From Gammaproteobacteria bacterium UBA5078 (lineage in GTDB: Bacteria; Pseudomonadota; Gammaproteobacteria; Pseudomonadales; Pseudohongiellaceae), in contig DIAM01000012.1 of assembly GCA_002416505.1 (NCBI GenBank), positions 185,393-236,735 on the forward strand: DNA of 51,343 nt, in the 5' to 3' direction. Positions 17,915 to 24,521 of this stretch are shown here, one piece after another. Within the stretch, counting starts at the first letter, position 1. Each line of letters starts with the position of its first letter. Both the position numbers and the translations under genes were made by a program. The notes under the pieces are model-generated. The model saw nothing but the letters and a program-made list of their open reading frames with translations. It searched no databases and was not told the origin of the DNA.

Positions 17915-17952
17915 TTTTGGCGTTGCTGCCAAAATTGGCACGGCATGTGAAG
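17915..17952 (+). promoter_or_regulatory. dyad plus imperfect sigma-54-like element upstream of the first pilin
   Basis: TTTTGGC (17915-17921) and GCCAAAA (17928-17934) are a perfect dyad. Immediately after, TGGCAC at 17936-17941 matches the -24 box of RpoN promoters, but the -12 box at the right spacing reads GTGAA instead of TTGCA, so the invariant GC is GA. Pilin genes of Pseudomonas-like bacteria are RpoN/PilR-dependent, which makes the element worth noting. The rest of the 17611-18069 gap is A/T-rich leader with no gene. Confidence 0.3.
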
Positions 17953-18069
17953 TAAACACTGTAACCGTGTACGAATAAGGCGGCGATCTGAATCAACCCA
18001 GATCCGACTTCTAAGCTCGATAAACGCTAAACCCCAAATTGAAAAACCGTTAAATCCAGGAGAAATACA

Positions 18070-18486
18070 ATGATCCAGATCAAAAAAGTACAGAAAGGCT
18101 TCACCCTAATCGAATTGATGATCGTTGTAGCGATCATCGGTATTCTGGCAGCCGTAGCATTGCCTGCGTACCAGACCTACACACAACGCGCTCGTTTCTC
18201 AGAAGTGGTTCTTGCTACTACCCCGTATAAGTCTGCGATAGAGGTAGGTCTGCAAACTGGGCGTATCCCATTGACCGTAACTGACTTGGCTTTTAGCACT
18301 TATGGTATTCCCGCTGCTCCTGTTGCAACCGCAAACCTCGCCAGTGTTGCACTGAGCGGAACTGGTGGTATCACTGCCACAGGTACGGCCGCAGCTGGTG
18401 GCGCAACGTATATCACGACTCCAGCACTTGCAGTTCCTGTCGTGTGGACAGTGACGGGCACATGTTTGAGCTTAGGTCTCTGCTAA
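18070..18486 (+). CDS. pilA: type IV major pilin (PilA-like), copy 1
   Basis: This is a prepilin of 138 residues with a 10-residue basic leader cut after G10 (KG^FTLIELMIV), the Glu at position 5 of the mature protein and the long hydrophobic N-terminal helix AIIGILAAVALPAYQTY. The globular part is short, and the protein ends in a very small disulfide loop, GTCLSLGLC, at the extreme C terminus. A good AGGAGAAA ribosome binding site precedes the ATG. It is followed by a hairpin and a second, related pilin. Likely PilD substrate and main fibre subunit, judged from its position and strong ribosome binding site. Confidence 0.93.
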   Translation: MIQIKKVQKGFTLIELMIVVAIIGILAAVALPAYQTYTQRARFSEVVLATTPYKSAIEVGLQTGRIPLTVTDLAFSTYGIPAAPVATANLASVALSGTGGITATGTAAAGGATYITTPALAVPVVWTVTGTCLSLGLC

Positions 18487-18502
18487 TAGTACCTACCTAA
18501 CA

Positions 18503-18526
18503 ATGGGGCTCTGCATAGAGCCCCAT
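18503..18526 (+). terminator. hairpin between the two pilin genes
   Basis: ATGGGGCTC (18503-18511) pairs perfectly with GAGCCCCAT (18518-18526) around a 6-base loop, 17 bases after the first pilin stop. No real T-run follows, so partial termination or 3' stabilisation is more likely than full termination. This would make the first pilin more abundant than the second. Confidence 0.55.
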
Positions 18527-18612
18527 AGTTATAAGACCGCTAGAATGCCCACGTTTTCCCCCTTCGATTCTGAAATTATCCAATATTGGTGCTCTGATTC
18601 TGGAGGATCGTC

Positions 18613-19020
18613 ATGAAACAAACCATTGGCCAGAATGGATTCACGCTCATCGAGTTGATGATCGTTATCGCCATAATCGGAATACTCTCCTCTATCGCAC
18701 TTCCGGCCTATCAAAATTACGCCGTGCGTTCACGCTTTAGCGAAGTGATCCTAGCCACTACTCCCTATAAAACCGCTCTCGCACTCGCTATTCAAAGTGG
18801 CGGAGTTAGCGCACTTGCCGGCGTCAATGCTGGCACAAATGGCATCCCGCCAGCTGCTGCTTCGACGCAATGGCTAGCCAGCGCTACAGTTGTTGATGGC
18901 GTAATCCTAGCAACGGGAAACGCCGGGGTTAACGGCCACACCTACTCTCTAACACCGTCGTTAACGGTGCCGACTGTTTGGACCGCCGGTGGCACATGCG
19001 TTAGTGTTGGTATCTGTTAA
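18613..19020 (+). CDS. type IV pilin (PilA-like), copy 2
   Basis: This 135-residue prepilin has a 9-residue leader (NG^FTLIELMIVIAIIGIL) and is a clear paralogue of the preceding gene. It shares RFSEVxLATTPYKxAL after the N-terminal helix and the same minimal C-terminal loop GTCVSVGIC. The middle region differs substantially, as expected for diverged tandem pilins. A strong GGAGG site lies 7 bases before the ATG. It could be a minor pilin, an alternative major pilin or a reservoir for antigenic change. Confidence 0.88.
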   Translation: MKQTIGQNGFTLIELMIVIAIIGILSSIALPAYQNYAVRSRFSEVILATTPYKTALALAIQSGGVSALAGVNAGTNGIPPAAASTQWLASATVVDGVILATGNAGVNGHTYSLTPSLTVPTVWTAGGTCVSVGIC

Positions 19021-19060
19021 TCTATGCGACTTCCTGTAGTTTTCGCGGCACTATAGCGAC

Positions 19061-19834
19061 ATGATCCGCCATCACAAGATTCGCAATCGCTACTCCGCCT
19101 CTGGGCTCCACTTCCTCGTTAGCCTGGGCGTATTCTCGCTGTTCGTGGGAATCCTGTTGCAGTTCTGGTATCCCAACCCCTATTTCTCGGCCTCCGGTGG
19201 CTGGCAGGGCTTGCGCCTCGTGGCCGCCGTGGATCTGGTGCTCGGCCCCCTCATCACCCTAGTGATCTTCAATCCCAAGAAGTCGCGTCGCGAGCTGAGT
19301 ATCGACATCGGCGTCGTGGTGCTATTGCAATTAGCCGCGTTATTCTGGGGTATAAAGGCGGTGTATGAGCAGCGGCCGGTCGCGGTGGTTTTCCTCGATA
19401 CTAGTTTCTACACAGTGCCCGCGGTTGCCATCAGTGCTCAGGGCGTCGATCTCGAGGTGCTCGATGCCTTCGGAGAAGAGCGGCCGGTCTTCATTTTCGC
19501 GCGCAGGCCAGACACTGTTGCCGAACAGGAGCGTTTCCAGCAAGCGGTAGAGTTTGAGCGCATTCCTCCCCATGAGCAGGTCTGGTTGTACGAGCCCTTG
19601 TCTGAGCACTTCCCACAGGTCCGCGAGTCCACTCTGGACGTAGAAGAGATCATGGCGGAGAATCCAAGGATGAAGGCGGAGATCGAACAAGTGCTCGCCA
19701 ATGCGCAGGCACAGGTGAGCGACTTGATCTACTTAGCGTTGACCTCGCGCTACCGTAATATCCTCCTGATCTTCGACACGCAGGGAGATCTAGTCGGGAC
19801 CGTCAGCGCCCCCTACAAGAGCGGAGAGCTATAG
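19061..19834 (+). CDS. tfpZ: TfpZ-type type IV pilin accessory protein
   Basis: The 257-residue protein matches the TfpZ/FimB-like pilin accessory family: an N-terminal membrane helix (SASGLHFLVSLGVFSLFVGILLQFWYPNPYF), the motif GGWQGLRLVAAVDLVLGPLITLVIFNPKKS, a third helix, then a periplasmic domain. In Pseudomonas such genes sit next to particular pilin alleles and modulate pilin surface expression. Here it starts 40 bases after the second pilin, so it probably serves one or both tandem pilins. The symbol is by family resemblance. Confidence 0.8.
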   Translation: MIRHHKIRNRYSASGLHFLVSLGVFSLFVGILLQFWYPNPYFSASGGWQGLRLVAAVDLVLGPLITLVIFNPKKSRRELSIDIGVVVLLQLAALFWGIKAVYEQRPVAVVFLDTSFYTVPAVAISAQGVDLEVLDAFGEERPVFIFARRPDTVAEQERFQQAVEFERIPPHEQVWLYEPLSEHFPQVRESTLDVEEIMAENPRMKAEIEQVLANAQAQVSDLIYLALTSRYRNILLIFDTQGDLVGTVSAPYKSGEL

Positions 19835-20011
19835 CCTCAGCCCCGTTTGCTCGCTTGATAATTGCCAGCGGCTGGTTTATGGTAGCCCGCTTTTACGCGA
19901 AGTCTCATTGGCTTGCGTGCGCGTTCACAGTGCATCTGAGCGTATCGGCAAGGCTGGCGATACACACGAATTCACGACAGCGTTCAGGTTTCATTCAGCC
20001 TGAGCTGTTAG

Positions 20012-20017
20012 TATAAG
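20012..20017 (+). promoter_or_regulatory. possible -10 element upstream of the cytochrome gene
   Basis: TATAAG at 20012-20017 lies 17 bases after a weak -35 candidate (TTTCAT, 19989-19994) and about 50 bases before the cytochrome start. This is tentative. Confidence 0.25.
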
Positions 20018-20068
20018 AACCGTAAGATCAGTAAAAACAGTTGCACTTACGTGCCGGAGTGTTCGGAT

Positions 20069-20470
20069 ATGAAAATAGCAAAATTCTCTACAGCGACCCT
20101 GATGACCCTGGTTTTGGCCACTGCCGCAAGCGCCGATGCCGGCGCGGCACCGACTGCCTTGGGCGAGGGTGTCTACACTGCTGAACAGGCGGCTAATGGC
20201 CAGCCAACTTTCGAGCAGAATTGCTCAACTTGCCACAATGCCGATTTCTATAAGACGGTGTTCCAGACTTGGAGAGGGCAGCCATTGCAGTATCTTTTCG
20301 AGCAGATCATGAGCGCGATGCCTGCCGATAAGCCGGGTGCCTTGCTAGACAGCGAATACGAAGACGTAATGGCTTATGTGTTACAGATTACAGGCTTTCC
20401 AGAGGGTGATACACGCTTACAATATGCCAATGGCATGATGCGTGAGATTCCAGTAGAACCCGCCAGCTAA
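20069..20470 (+). CDS. small secreted c-type cytochrome
   Basis: This 133-residue periplasmic protein has a signal peptide (MKIAKFSTATLMTLVLATAASA) and a single haem-attachment motif CSTCH (C52, C55, H56). A Met in MSAMPAD near residue 89 is a plausible sixth haem ligand. The fold fits a small class I cytochrome c (YTAEQAANGQPTFEQNCSTCH...YEDVMAYVL). The frame is open from a GTG at 20051, but the ATG at 20069 starts the signal peptide. It is monocistronic by context, ending in a strong terminator. The redox partner is unknown. Confidence 0.85.
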   Translation: MKIAKFSTATLMTLVLATAASADAGAAPTALGEGVYTAEQAANGQPTFEQNCSTCHNADFYKTVFQTWRGQPLQYLFEQIMSAMPADKPGALLDSEYEDVMAYVLQITGFPEGDTRLQYANGMMREIPVEPAS

Positions 20471-20502
20471 AAAAAGGGCCCGGAAACGGGCCTTTTTTTT
20501 GC
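20471..20502. terminator. rho-independent terminator, bidirectional
   Basis: GGCCCG (20477-20482), loop GAAA, CGGGCC (20487-20492), preceded by an A-run and followed by eight Ts. It sits between the convergent cytochrome gene and the HNH nuclease gene and can serve both. Confidence 0.9.
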
Positions 20503-20509
20503 CTCTCGA

Positions 20510-21244
20510 TTAATCCTCCCCGCAATCTCTCAAAATCACGGTAATTCGATTCCGGTCACCATTGGCGATGCGTAGATCGTATTTTTCCGCTATCGCTAAC
20601 CATTGTCTTACATAATCACACTGATACTCGTCTCGCGGCAAATAGCGCGTGGGGCCTCGCTCACCCTTGCGACGGATCTCACTGCGTTCGGTCAAGATCA
20701 GATTCATGGGATCGTTGGCGAAGGCCACTTTCTTATTCGGTGACCAGCGATCGCCGCCCTGGTTGTGGGCATAGCGCCGCGGAATAATATGATCTAGGTC
20801 GATCTGTGCGGCGACGGTGAATGTCTTGCCCGTATATTCGTCGAACCATTCGCCAGTGCGTGCCTCGCAGTTGCGAGGATTGCTATAGCGTACCGGGGCC
20901 CTGCTCGTGGCCACCAGTATTTCGTTTCGAGTATTCTGGCAGTCGCCGTCGAAGTCCTCGTCATAGGGCCAGTCGTCTTCGTTATAGAATTTATTGCGGC
21001 TGCTGGGGTCGAAGAAGAAGCTGTCGCGTCCACCGCGGCTAAAGGTGTCGGGCTGCTCGCAGACGCTCATGTGGCAATGGTAGGAGCCGCCATCGTAATG
21101 GCCGCCGTTCTCATCGAGGGAGCCTGGGTGGGCTAACGCGGGGTTTGCGATCGAGCAGCTAGCAGCTAGCAATAAGCCGCGCCTAAGCCAGCGCAAGAAG
21201 CTATCACTCTGTGGTCTAATAATCCTGCGGCCAATGCTTTTCAT
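20510..21244 (-). CDS. secreted HNH endonuclease-like protein with an N-terminal YHYH motif
   Basis: The 244-residue product has a signal peptide (LRRGLLLAASCSIANPALA) and a YHYH-type motif (GGHYDGGSYHCH) near residues 47-58. A C-terminal HNH/DUF1524-like nuclease domain has DLDHIIPRRYAH, NKKVAFANDPMNLI and a trailing Cys-rich end. It probably cuts DNA outside the cytoplasm, for nutrient scavenging or biofilm DNA turnover. A role in processing DNA taken up by the nearby type IV pili is a speculation. An AAGAGGTG ribosome binding site supports the ATG at 21244. It shares the terminator at 20471-20502 with the convergent cytochrome gene. Confidence 0.8.
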   Translation of the reverse strand: MKSIGRRIIRPQSDSFLRWLRRGLLLAASCSIANPALAHPGSLDENGGHYDGGSYHCHMSVCEQPDTFSRGGRDSFFFDPSSRNKFYNEDDWPYDEDFDGDCQNTRNEILVATSRAPVRYSNPRNCEARTGEWFDEYTGKTFTVAAQIDLDHIIPRRYAHNQGGDRWSPNKKVAFANDPMNLILTERSEIRRKGERGPTRYLPRDEYQCDYVRQWLAIAEKYDLRIANGDRNRITVILRDCGED

Positions 21245-21269
21245 GTGAGCACCTCTTCGCGTGGCATGG

Positions 21270-22109
21270 TTATTTGAACAACATCGACAGGTCGATCGCC
21301 TTGCAGTCCTTGGTCAGTGCGCCAATCGATATAAAGTCTACACCGGTCTGCGCGATCGGGACGAGTGTTTCGTGATTGATGCCGCCGGAGGCCTCTAATT
21401 GCGCCTTGCCTCTATTGATTCTTACTGCCTCGGCGAGATTCTTCAGGGTGAAGTTATCGAGCATGATGATGTCCGCATTGGCGCGCATTGCCTCGTCCAA
21501 TTGCTCGAGGTTCTCCACCTCTATCTCGACGCTCTTGCTGGGGTGTAAGGCGCGCGCGTTGTCGATGGCCGAGGCGATTGAGCCGCAGGCATTGATGTGA
21601 TTCTCTTTAATCAGGAAGGCGTCGAACAGGCCCATGCGGTGATTGTGGCAGCCGCCGATGCGAACGGCATACTTCTGCGCGCTGCGCAGGCCGGGGATGG
21701 TCTTGCGGGTGTCTAGCAGTTTGACCTGAGTGTGTGCCACGCGATCGGCGTAGCGTCGCGCTAATGTCGCCGTGCCCGATAGGGTCTGCAGGTAATTCAG
21801 CGCGCAGCGCTCCGCGCTCAAGAGGGAGCGTGCATTTCCGGTGATCGTCAGTAGAGCTTGATCTTTTTCAGCCCGCTGGCCCTCCTTCACGAGTGTCTCG
21901 ATCTGTAACGAGGGGTCTACTTTCCTAAACACTTCCAATGCCCAGGGCAGGCCGCAGAGTATTGCCTCTTCTCTGCAATAAATTGTCGCCCGAGCCTCGG
22001 TGTCAGGCGCGATCAATTGTGCGCTGATGTCGCCGCTGCCGATGTCCTCGCGTAGTGCGAATTCGACATGGCTAGATAAATCGTTTGGAATCGAAACGCT
22101 TGGAATCAT
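21270..22109 (-). CDS. nadC: nicotinate-nucleotide pyrophosphorylase NadC
   Basis: NadC (quinolinate phosphoribosyltransferase) turns quinolinate and PRPP into nicotinate mononucleotide in de novo NAD synthesis. The 279-residue protein shows the family stretches ALREDIGSGDISAQLI, LNYLQTLSGTATLARRYAD, LLDTRKTIPGLRSAQKYAV, GGCHNHRMGLFDAFLIKENHI (basic phosphate-binding patch) and EASGGINHETL. It is 23 bases downstream of the aspartic protease gene. NadC near ampD/ampE is common in Pseudomonas-like genomes. Confidence 0.96.
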   Translation of the reverse strand: MIPSVSIPNDLSSHVEFALREDIGSGDISAQLIAPDTEARATIYCREEAILCGLPWALEVFRKVDPSLQIETLVKEGQRAEKDQALLTITGNARSLLSAERCALNYLQTLSGTATLARRYADRVAHTQVKLLDTRKTIPGLRSAQKYAVRIGGCHNHRMGLFDAFLIKENHINACGSIASAIDNARALHPSKSVEIEVENLEQLDEAMRANADIIMLDNFTLKNLAEAVRINRGKAQLEASGGINHETLVPIAQTGVDFISIGALTKDCKAIDLSMLFK

Positions 22110-22132
22110 GCTTGAGGCTAACCTGTATTTTT

Positions 22133-22663
22133 CTAGGGAATATAGCGTAGCGTTAGCGAGTCGCCACGTTGCGTGAATTCAATATGCTGCAGAGCGCTCA
22201 TGCCAAGCAATACCGTATTGCCCTGCATCGCGGGATTAATGCTGGCGCGGACCTCGCGCAATACAATCGCGCCGATCTCCAGCGCATCGACCAGCGCCGA
22301 ATAGACGACTACCTCACCATTCGCCGTCATCGCGCGTGTCGGGTAGCCACGCTCTAGCATCGCCTGCCGTGCCAATTGATCGGACATTACCACATCGGTT
22401 GCTCCCGTATCGAGAAGGAAGTTGGCGGGAGCGCCGTTGATAAGACCGGACACGAGGTAGTGCCCCTGTGGGTTTCTCTGCAACTCCACCATGACGCTGC
22501 CATCGCTATCGGTCTGGCTGATGGGGGCGCGGTTAGGGTTGTTGCGATCGCTCAGGAGCGAATCGAAAAATAGGGTTAGTACTCCCAATCCGAAGGCTAG
22601 GCTGATGAACAGCATCAAAAAGCCTGTGCGTCGGGTTGCATTGCTTGGTTCGGGTCCGCTCAT
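22133..22663 (-). CDS. membrane-anchored retropepsin-like aspartic protease
   Basis: The 176-residue protein has an N-terminal membrane helix at about 14-34 and a single retropepsin-like domain. The catalytic motif is LLDTGATDVVMS (D85-T-G-A-T) and the downstream flap/dimer region is GNTVLLGMSALQHIEFTQ. It belongs to the bacterial single-domain aspartic protease group that must dimerise to form an active site. The catalytic domain should face the periplasm. The physiological substrate is not known. It is probably cotranscribed with nadC. Confidence 0.82.
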   Translation of the reverse strand: MSGPEPSNATRRTGFLMLFISLAFGLGVLTLFFDSLLSDRNNPNRAPISQTDSDGSVMVELQRNPQGHYLVSGLINGAPANFLLDTGATDVVMSDQLARQAMLERGYPTRAMTANGEVVVYSALVDALEIGAIVLREVRASINPAMQGNTVLLGMSALQHIEFTQRGDSLTLRYIP

Positions 22664-22838
22664 TTGCCTCGTGCCACATTGGGTTGACGTCGAAATTATC
22701 GCCTATAGGTCCCGTGATTGATAGGCGAGCACAGGACTCATGGATTGATTACGCGCAGCCGGATAGAATGGCTCACTTGGCAGTTTGGCGCCCCTGATTT
22801 GAGAGAGCCTTAGGGATATAGGCGAGAAGGAGGATAGT

Positions 22839-23378
22839 GTGATCGTCGACAAGCGCTTGAGCTATGCGCGGCAGGTGCCCTCGCCCAATTGCAGCGAGCG
22901 GACCTCGGGGGTCGCGGTGGATCTCCTGGTCATTCATAATATTTCCCTGCCGCCAGGTCGCTATGGTCAGGGCCATATCGAGGCACTGTTTCAGAATCGC
23001 TTGGATAGCGCAGCAGACCCCTATTTCGAAGAGATCGCGCACCTGCAGGTGTCCGCGCATCTGTTGATCGATCGCTCGGGGGCGGTCATACAATTTGTGC
23101 CCTTCGACAAAAAGGCATGGCATGCTGGCGAGTCGCTGCACTGTGGTCGTGACAACTGCAACGACTTCTCCATTGGGATCGAGTTAGAGGGCACCGATGC
23201 GGAGGCCTTCACGCCCGAACAATATGAGCGCCTGATTCAGATAAGCCATGAACTCATGGCACAATACCCCCTCATTACGCCCGAGCGCATTGTAGGGCAT
23301 AGTGATATTGCGCCAGGGCGCAAGACCGATCCCGGTCCCTTTTTCGATTGGGCGCGATTCCGCGCTGCCTGCGCATAA
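22839..23378 (+). CDS. ampD: 1,6-anhydro-N-acetylmuramyl-L-alanine amidase AmpD
   Basis: AmpD is the cytoplasmic zinc amidase that strips peptides from anhydro-muropeptides during cell-wall recycling. By doing so it keeps AmpR-type regulators from inducing beta-lactamase. The 179-residue protein has the zinc ligands at the same numbers as the E. coli enzyme: H33/34 in LVIHNISLP, H154 in VGHSDIAPGRK and D164 in TDPGPFFDW. A GTG start at 22839 is chosen because of the AAGGAGG site just upstream. ampE follows 15 bases later. The AmpG-like permease at 34154 would supply its substrate. Confidence 0.95.
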   Translation: MIVDKRLSYARQVPSPNCSERTSGVAVDLLVIHNISLPPGRYGQGHIEALFQNRLDSAADPYFEEIAHLQVSAHLLIDRSGAVIQFVPFDKKAWHAGESLHCGRDNCNDFSIGIELEGTDAEAFTPEQYERLIQISHELMAQYPLITPERIVGHSDIAPGRKTDPGPFFDWARFRAACA

Positions 23379-23393
23379 TTCAGGACCAATACT

Positions 23394-24350
23394 ATGAAGT
23401 TCCTCGTTATTCTCGTCGCGCTGTTGATTAACCATTACTGGACTCGCGACCGCGCATTGCCTGGAGACTCCTGGTTCGAGCGACTGCAAGACTATCTGCG
23501 CGGCCTGTCGCTGCGCTTTGAGCGCTATGACGTGCAGCGGTGGCGGACGCTATTGCTGTTACTGCTACCCTCGTGCGTCTTGTTAGCCTTGCTGTGGATA
23601 GTACAGGGCGTGTGGTTTGGTCTGGTCAGTTTCAGCGTCCATGTCGCGCTGCTGTTAGTTCTATTCGACCCGGTTCATCAGCGCAATTGGGCTGCACACT
23701 ATCTAAGTCTTTGGCGAGCAGAGGATTTCGAGGGTGCCTACCTGTGCCTGCAGACGCGCTATTCACGCCTCAGGCTCGAAAATAGCGATGATCAGGAGGC
23801 CGTACATGGCCAATGCATCCGTTTTCTGCTTGCGACTAGTTTCGAAAGATTATTTGCGGTGCTTTTTTGGTATCTTGTGTTGGGCCCGGCCGGAGCGCTC
23901 GCCTATTTCGTCCTATTGCAAATGCGCAGGGCGCGGGACTTGAGCACCTCTTTGGACTACGAGCAACCATGGCTCACCCGCCTTGAATTTGTCTTGGAAT
24001 GGGTGCCCGCTCGTCTGCTAGGATTGACCTTTGCGCTTGCTGGGCAATTCGAAGCGACCTTCAAGCGCCTGCGGCACTATGCGGCGGATGCGCAGAGCTC
24101 GGCGGTGGCGGTGGTCTTGGTCTGTGCCAATGCCGCGATAGGCAGAACACAGAGTGCCTTACTGGTGCATGACTCCGAGGATAGGGATTCGGTTAACACG
24201 CTCGTGATCCACGTAGAGCACGAAGGGGAGCCCCTTACAACGCAGCAATATGCCCAGCAGATCGAGGATGTGCTTAATTTGCTCGATCGCAGCCAGATTA
24301 TCTGGGTCAGTGCGCTCGCGCTCCTTGCAGTCTATGGCATAGGAGGGTGA
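23394..24350 (+). CDS. ampE: AmpE-like inner-membrane protein
   Basis: The 318-residue integral membrane protein matches AmpE: MKFLVILVALLINHYW at the N terminus, several hydrophobic helices, and family stretches such as RLEFVLEWVPARLLGLTFALAGQF and a final helix IIWVSALALLAVYGIGG. AmpE is the usual partner of AmpD in an operon; its exact biochemical role is uncertain, though a sensory or transport role has been proposed. It starts 15 bases after ampD with an AGGA ribosome binding site. Confidence 0.9.
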   Translation: MKFLVILVALLINHYWTRDRALPGDSWFERLQDYLRGLSLRFERYDVQRWRTLLLLLLPSCVLLALLWIVQGVWFGLVSFSVHVALLLVLFDPVHQRNWAAHYLSLWRAEDFEGAYLCLQTRYSRLRLENSDDQEAVHGQCIRFLLATSFERLFAVLFWYLVLGPAGALAYFVLLQMRRARDLSTSLDYEQPWLTRLEFVLEWVPARLLGLTFALAGQFEATFKRLRHYAADAQSSAVAVVLVCANAAIGRTQSALLVHDSEDRDSVNTLVIHVEHEGEPLTTQQYAQQIEDVLNLLDRSQIIWVSALALLAVYGIGG

Positions 24351-24359
24351 TGCGGGGCT

Positions 24360-24374
24360 TGTAGTTTAACTACA
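24360..24374. promoter_or_regulatory. 15-base palindrome upstream of the aceE promoter
   Basis: TGTAGTT-T-AACTACA is a perfect dyad ending 16 bases before a good -35 hexamer. Its layout, a short dyad with the GT/AC core of GntR-family sites, recalls PdhR/FadR-type operators, but it does not match the E. coli PdhR consensus. Confidence 0.35.
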
Positions 24375-24390
24375 TAACGCGACAAGCTTA

Positions 24391-24420
24391 TTGAAAAAAC
24401 GTCGTGTATCGGGGTAAAAT
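24391..24420 (+). promoter_or_regulatory. candidate sigma-70 promoter for aceEF
   Basis: TTGAAA (24391-24396) and TAAAAT (24415-24420) are separated by 18 bases and lie about 100 bases upstream of aceE, just downstream of the 15-base palindrome. Confidence 0.45.
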
Positions 24421-24521
24421 TCGGTCACGGTGTAAATTATTTACAAGGCGGTGCGCTCTATCGCGCGTCGTCACATTAATGGAATCCCCACAAGGGACGG
24501 AATTAGCGAGAGTCTTAGCCT

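Noticed and set aside
17936..17952. A confident sigma-54 promoter call for the first pilin
   Set aside because: The -24 half is good but the invariant GC of the -12 half is GA, so it is kept only as a low-confidence candidate.
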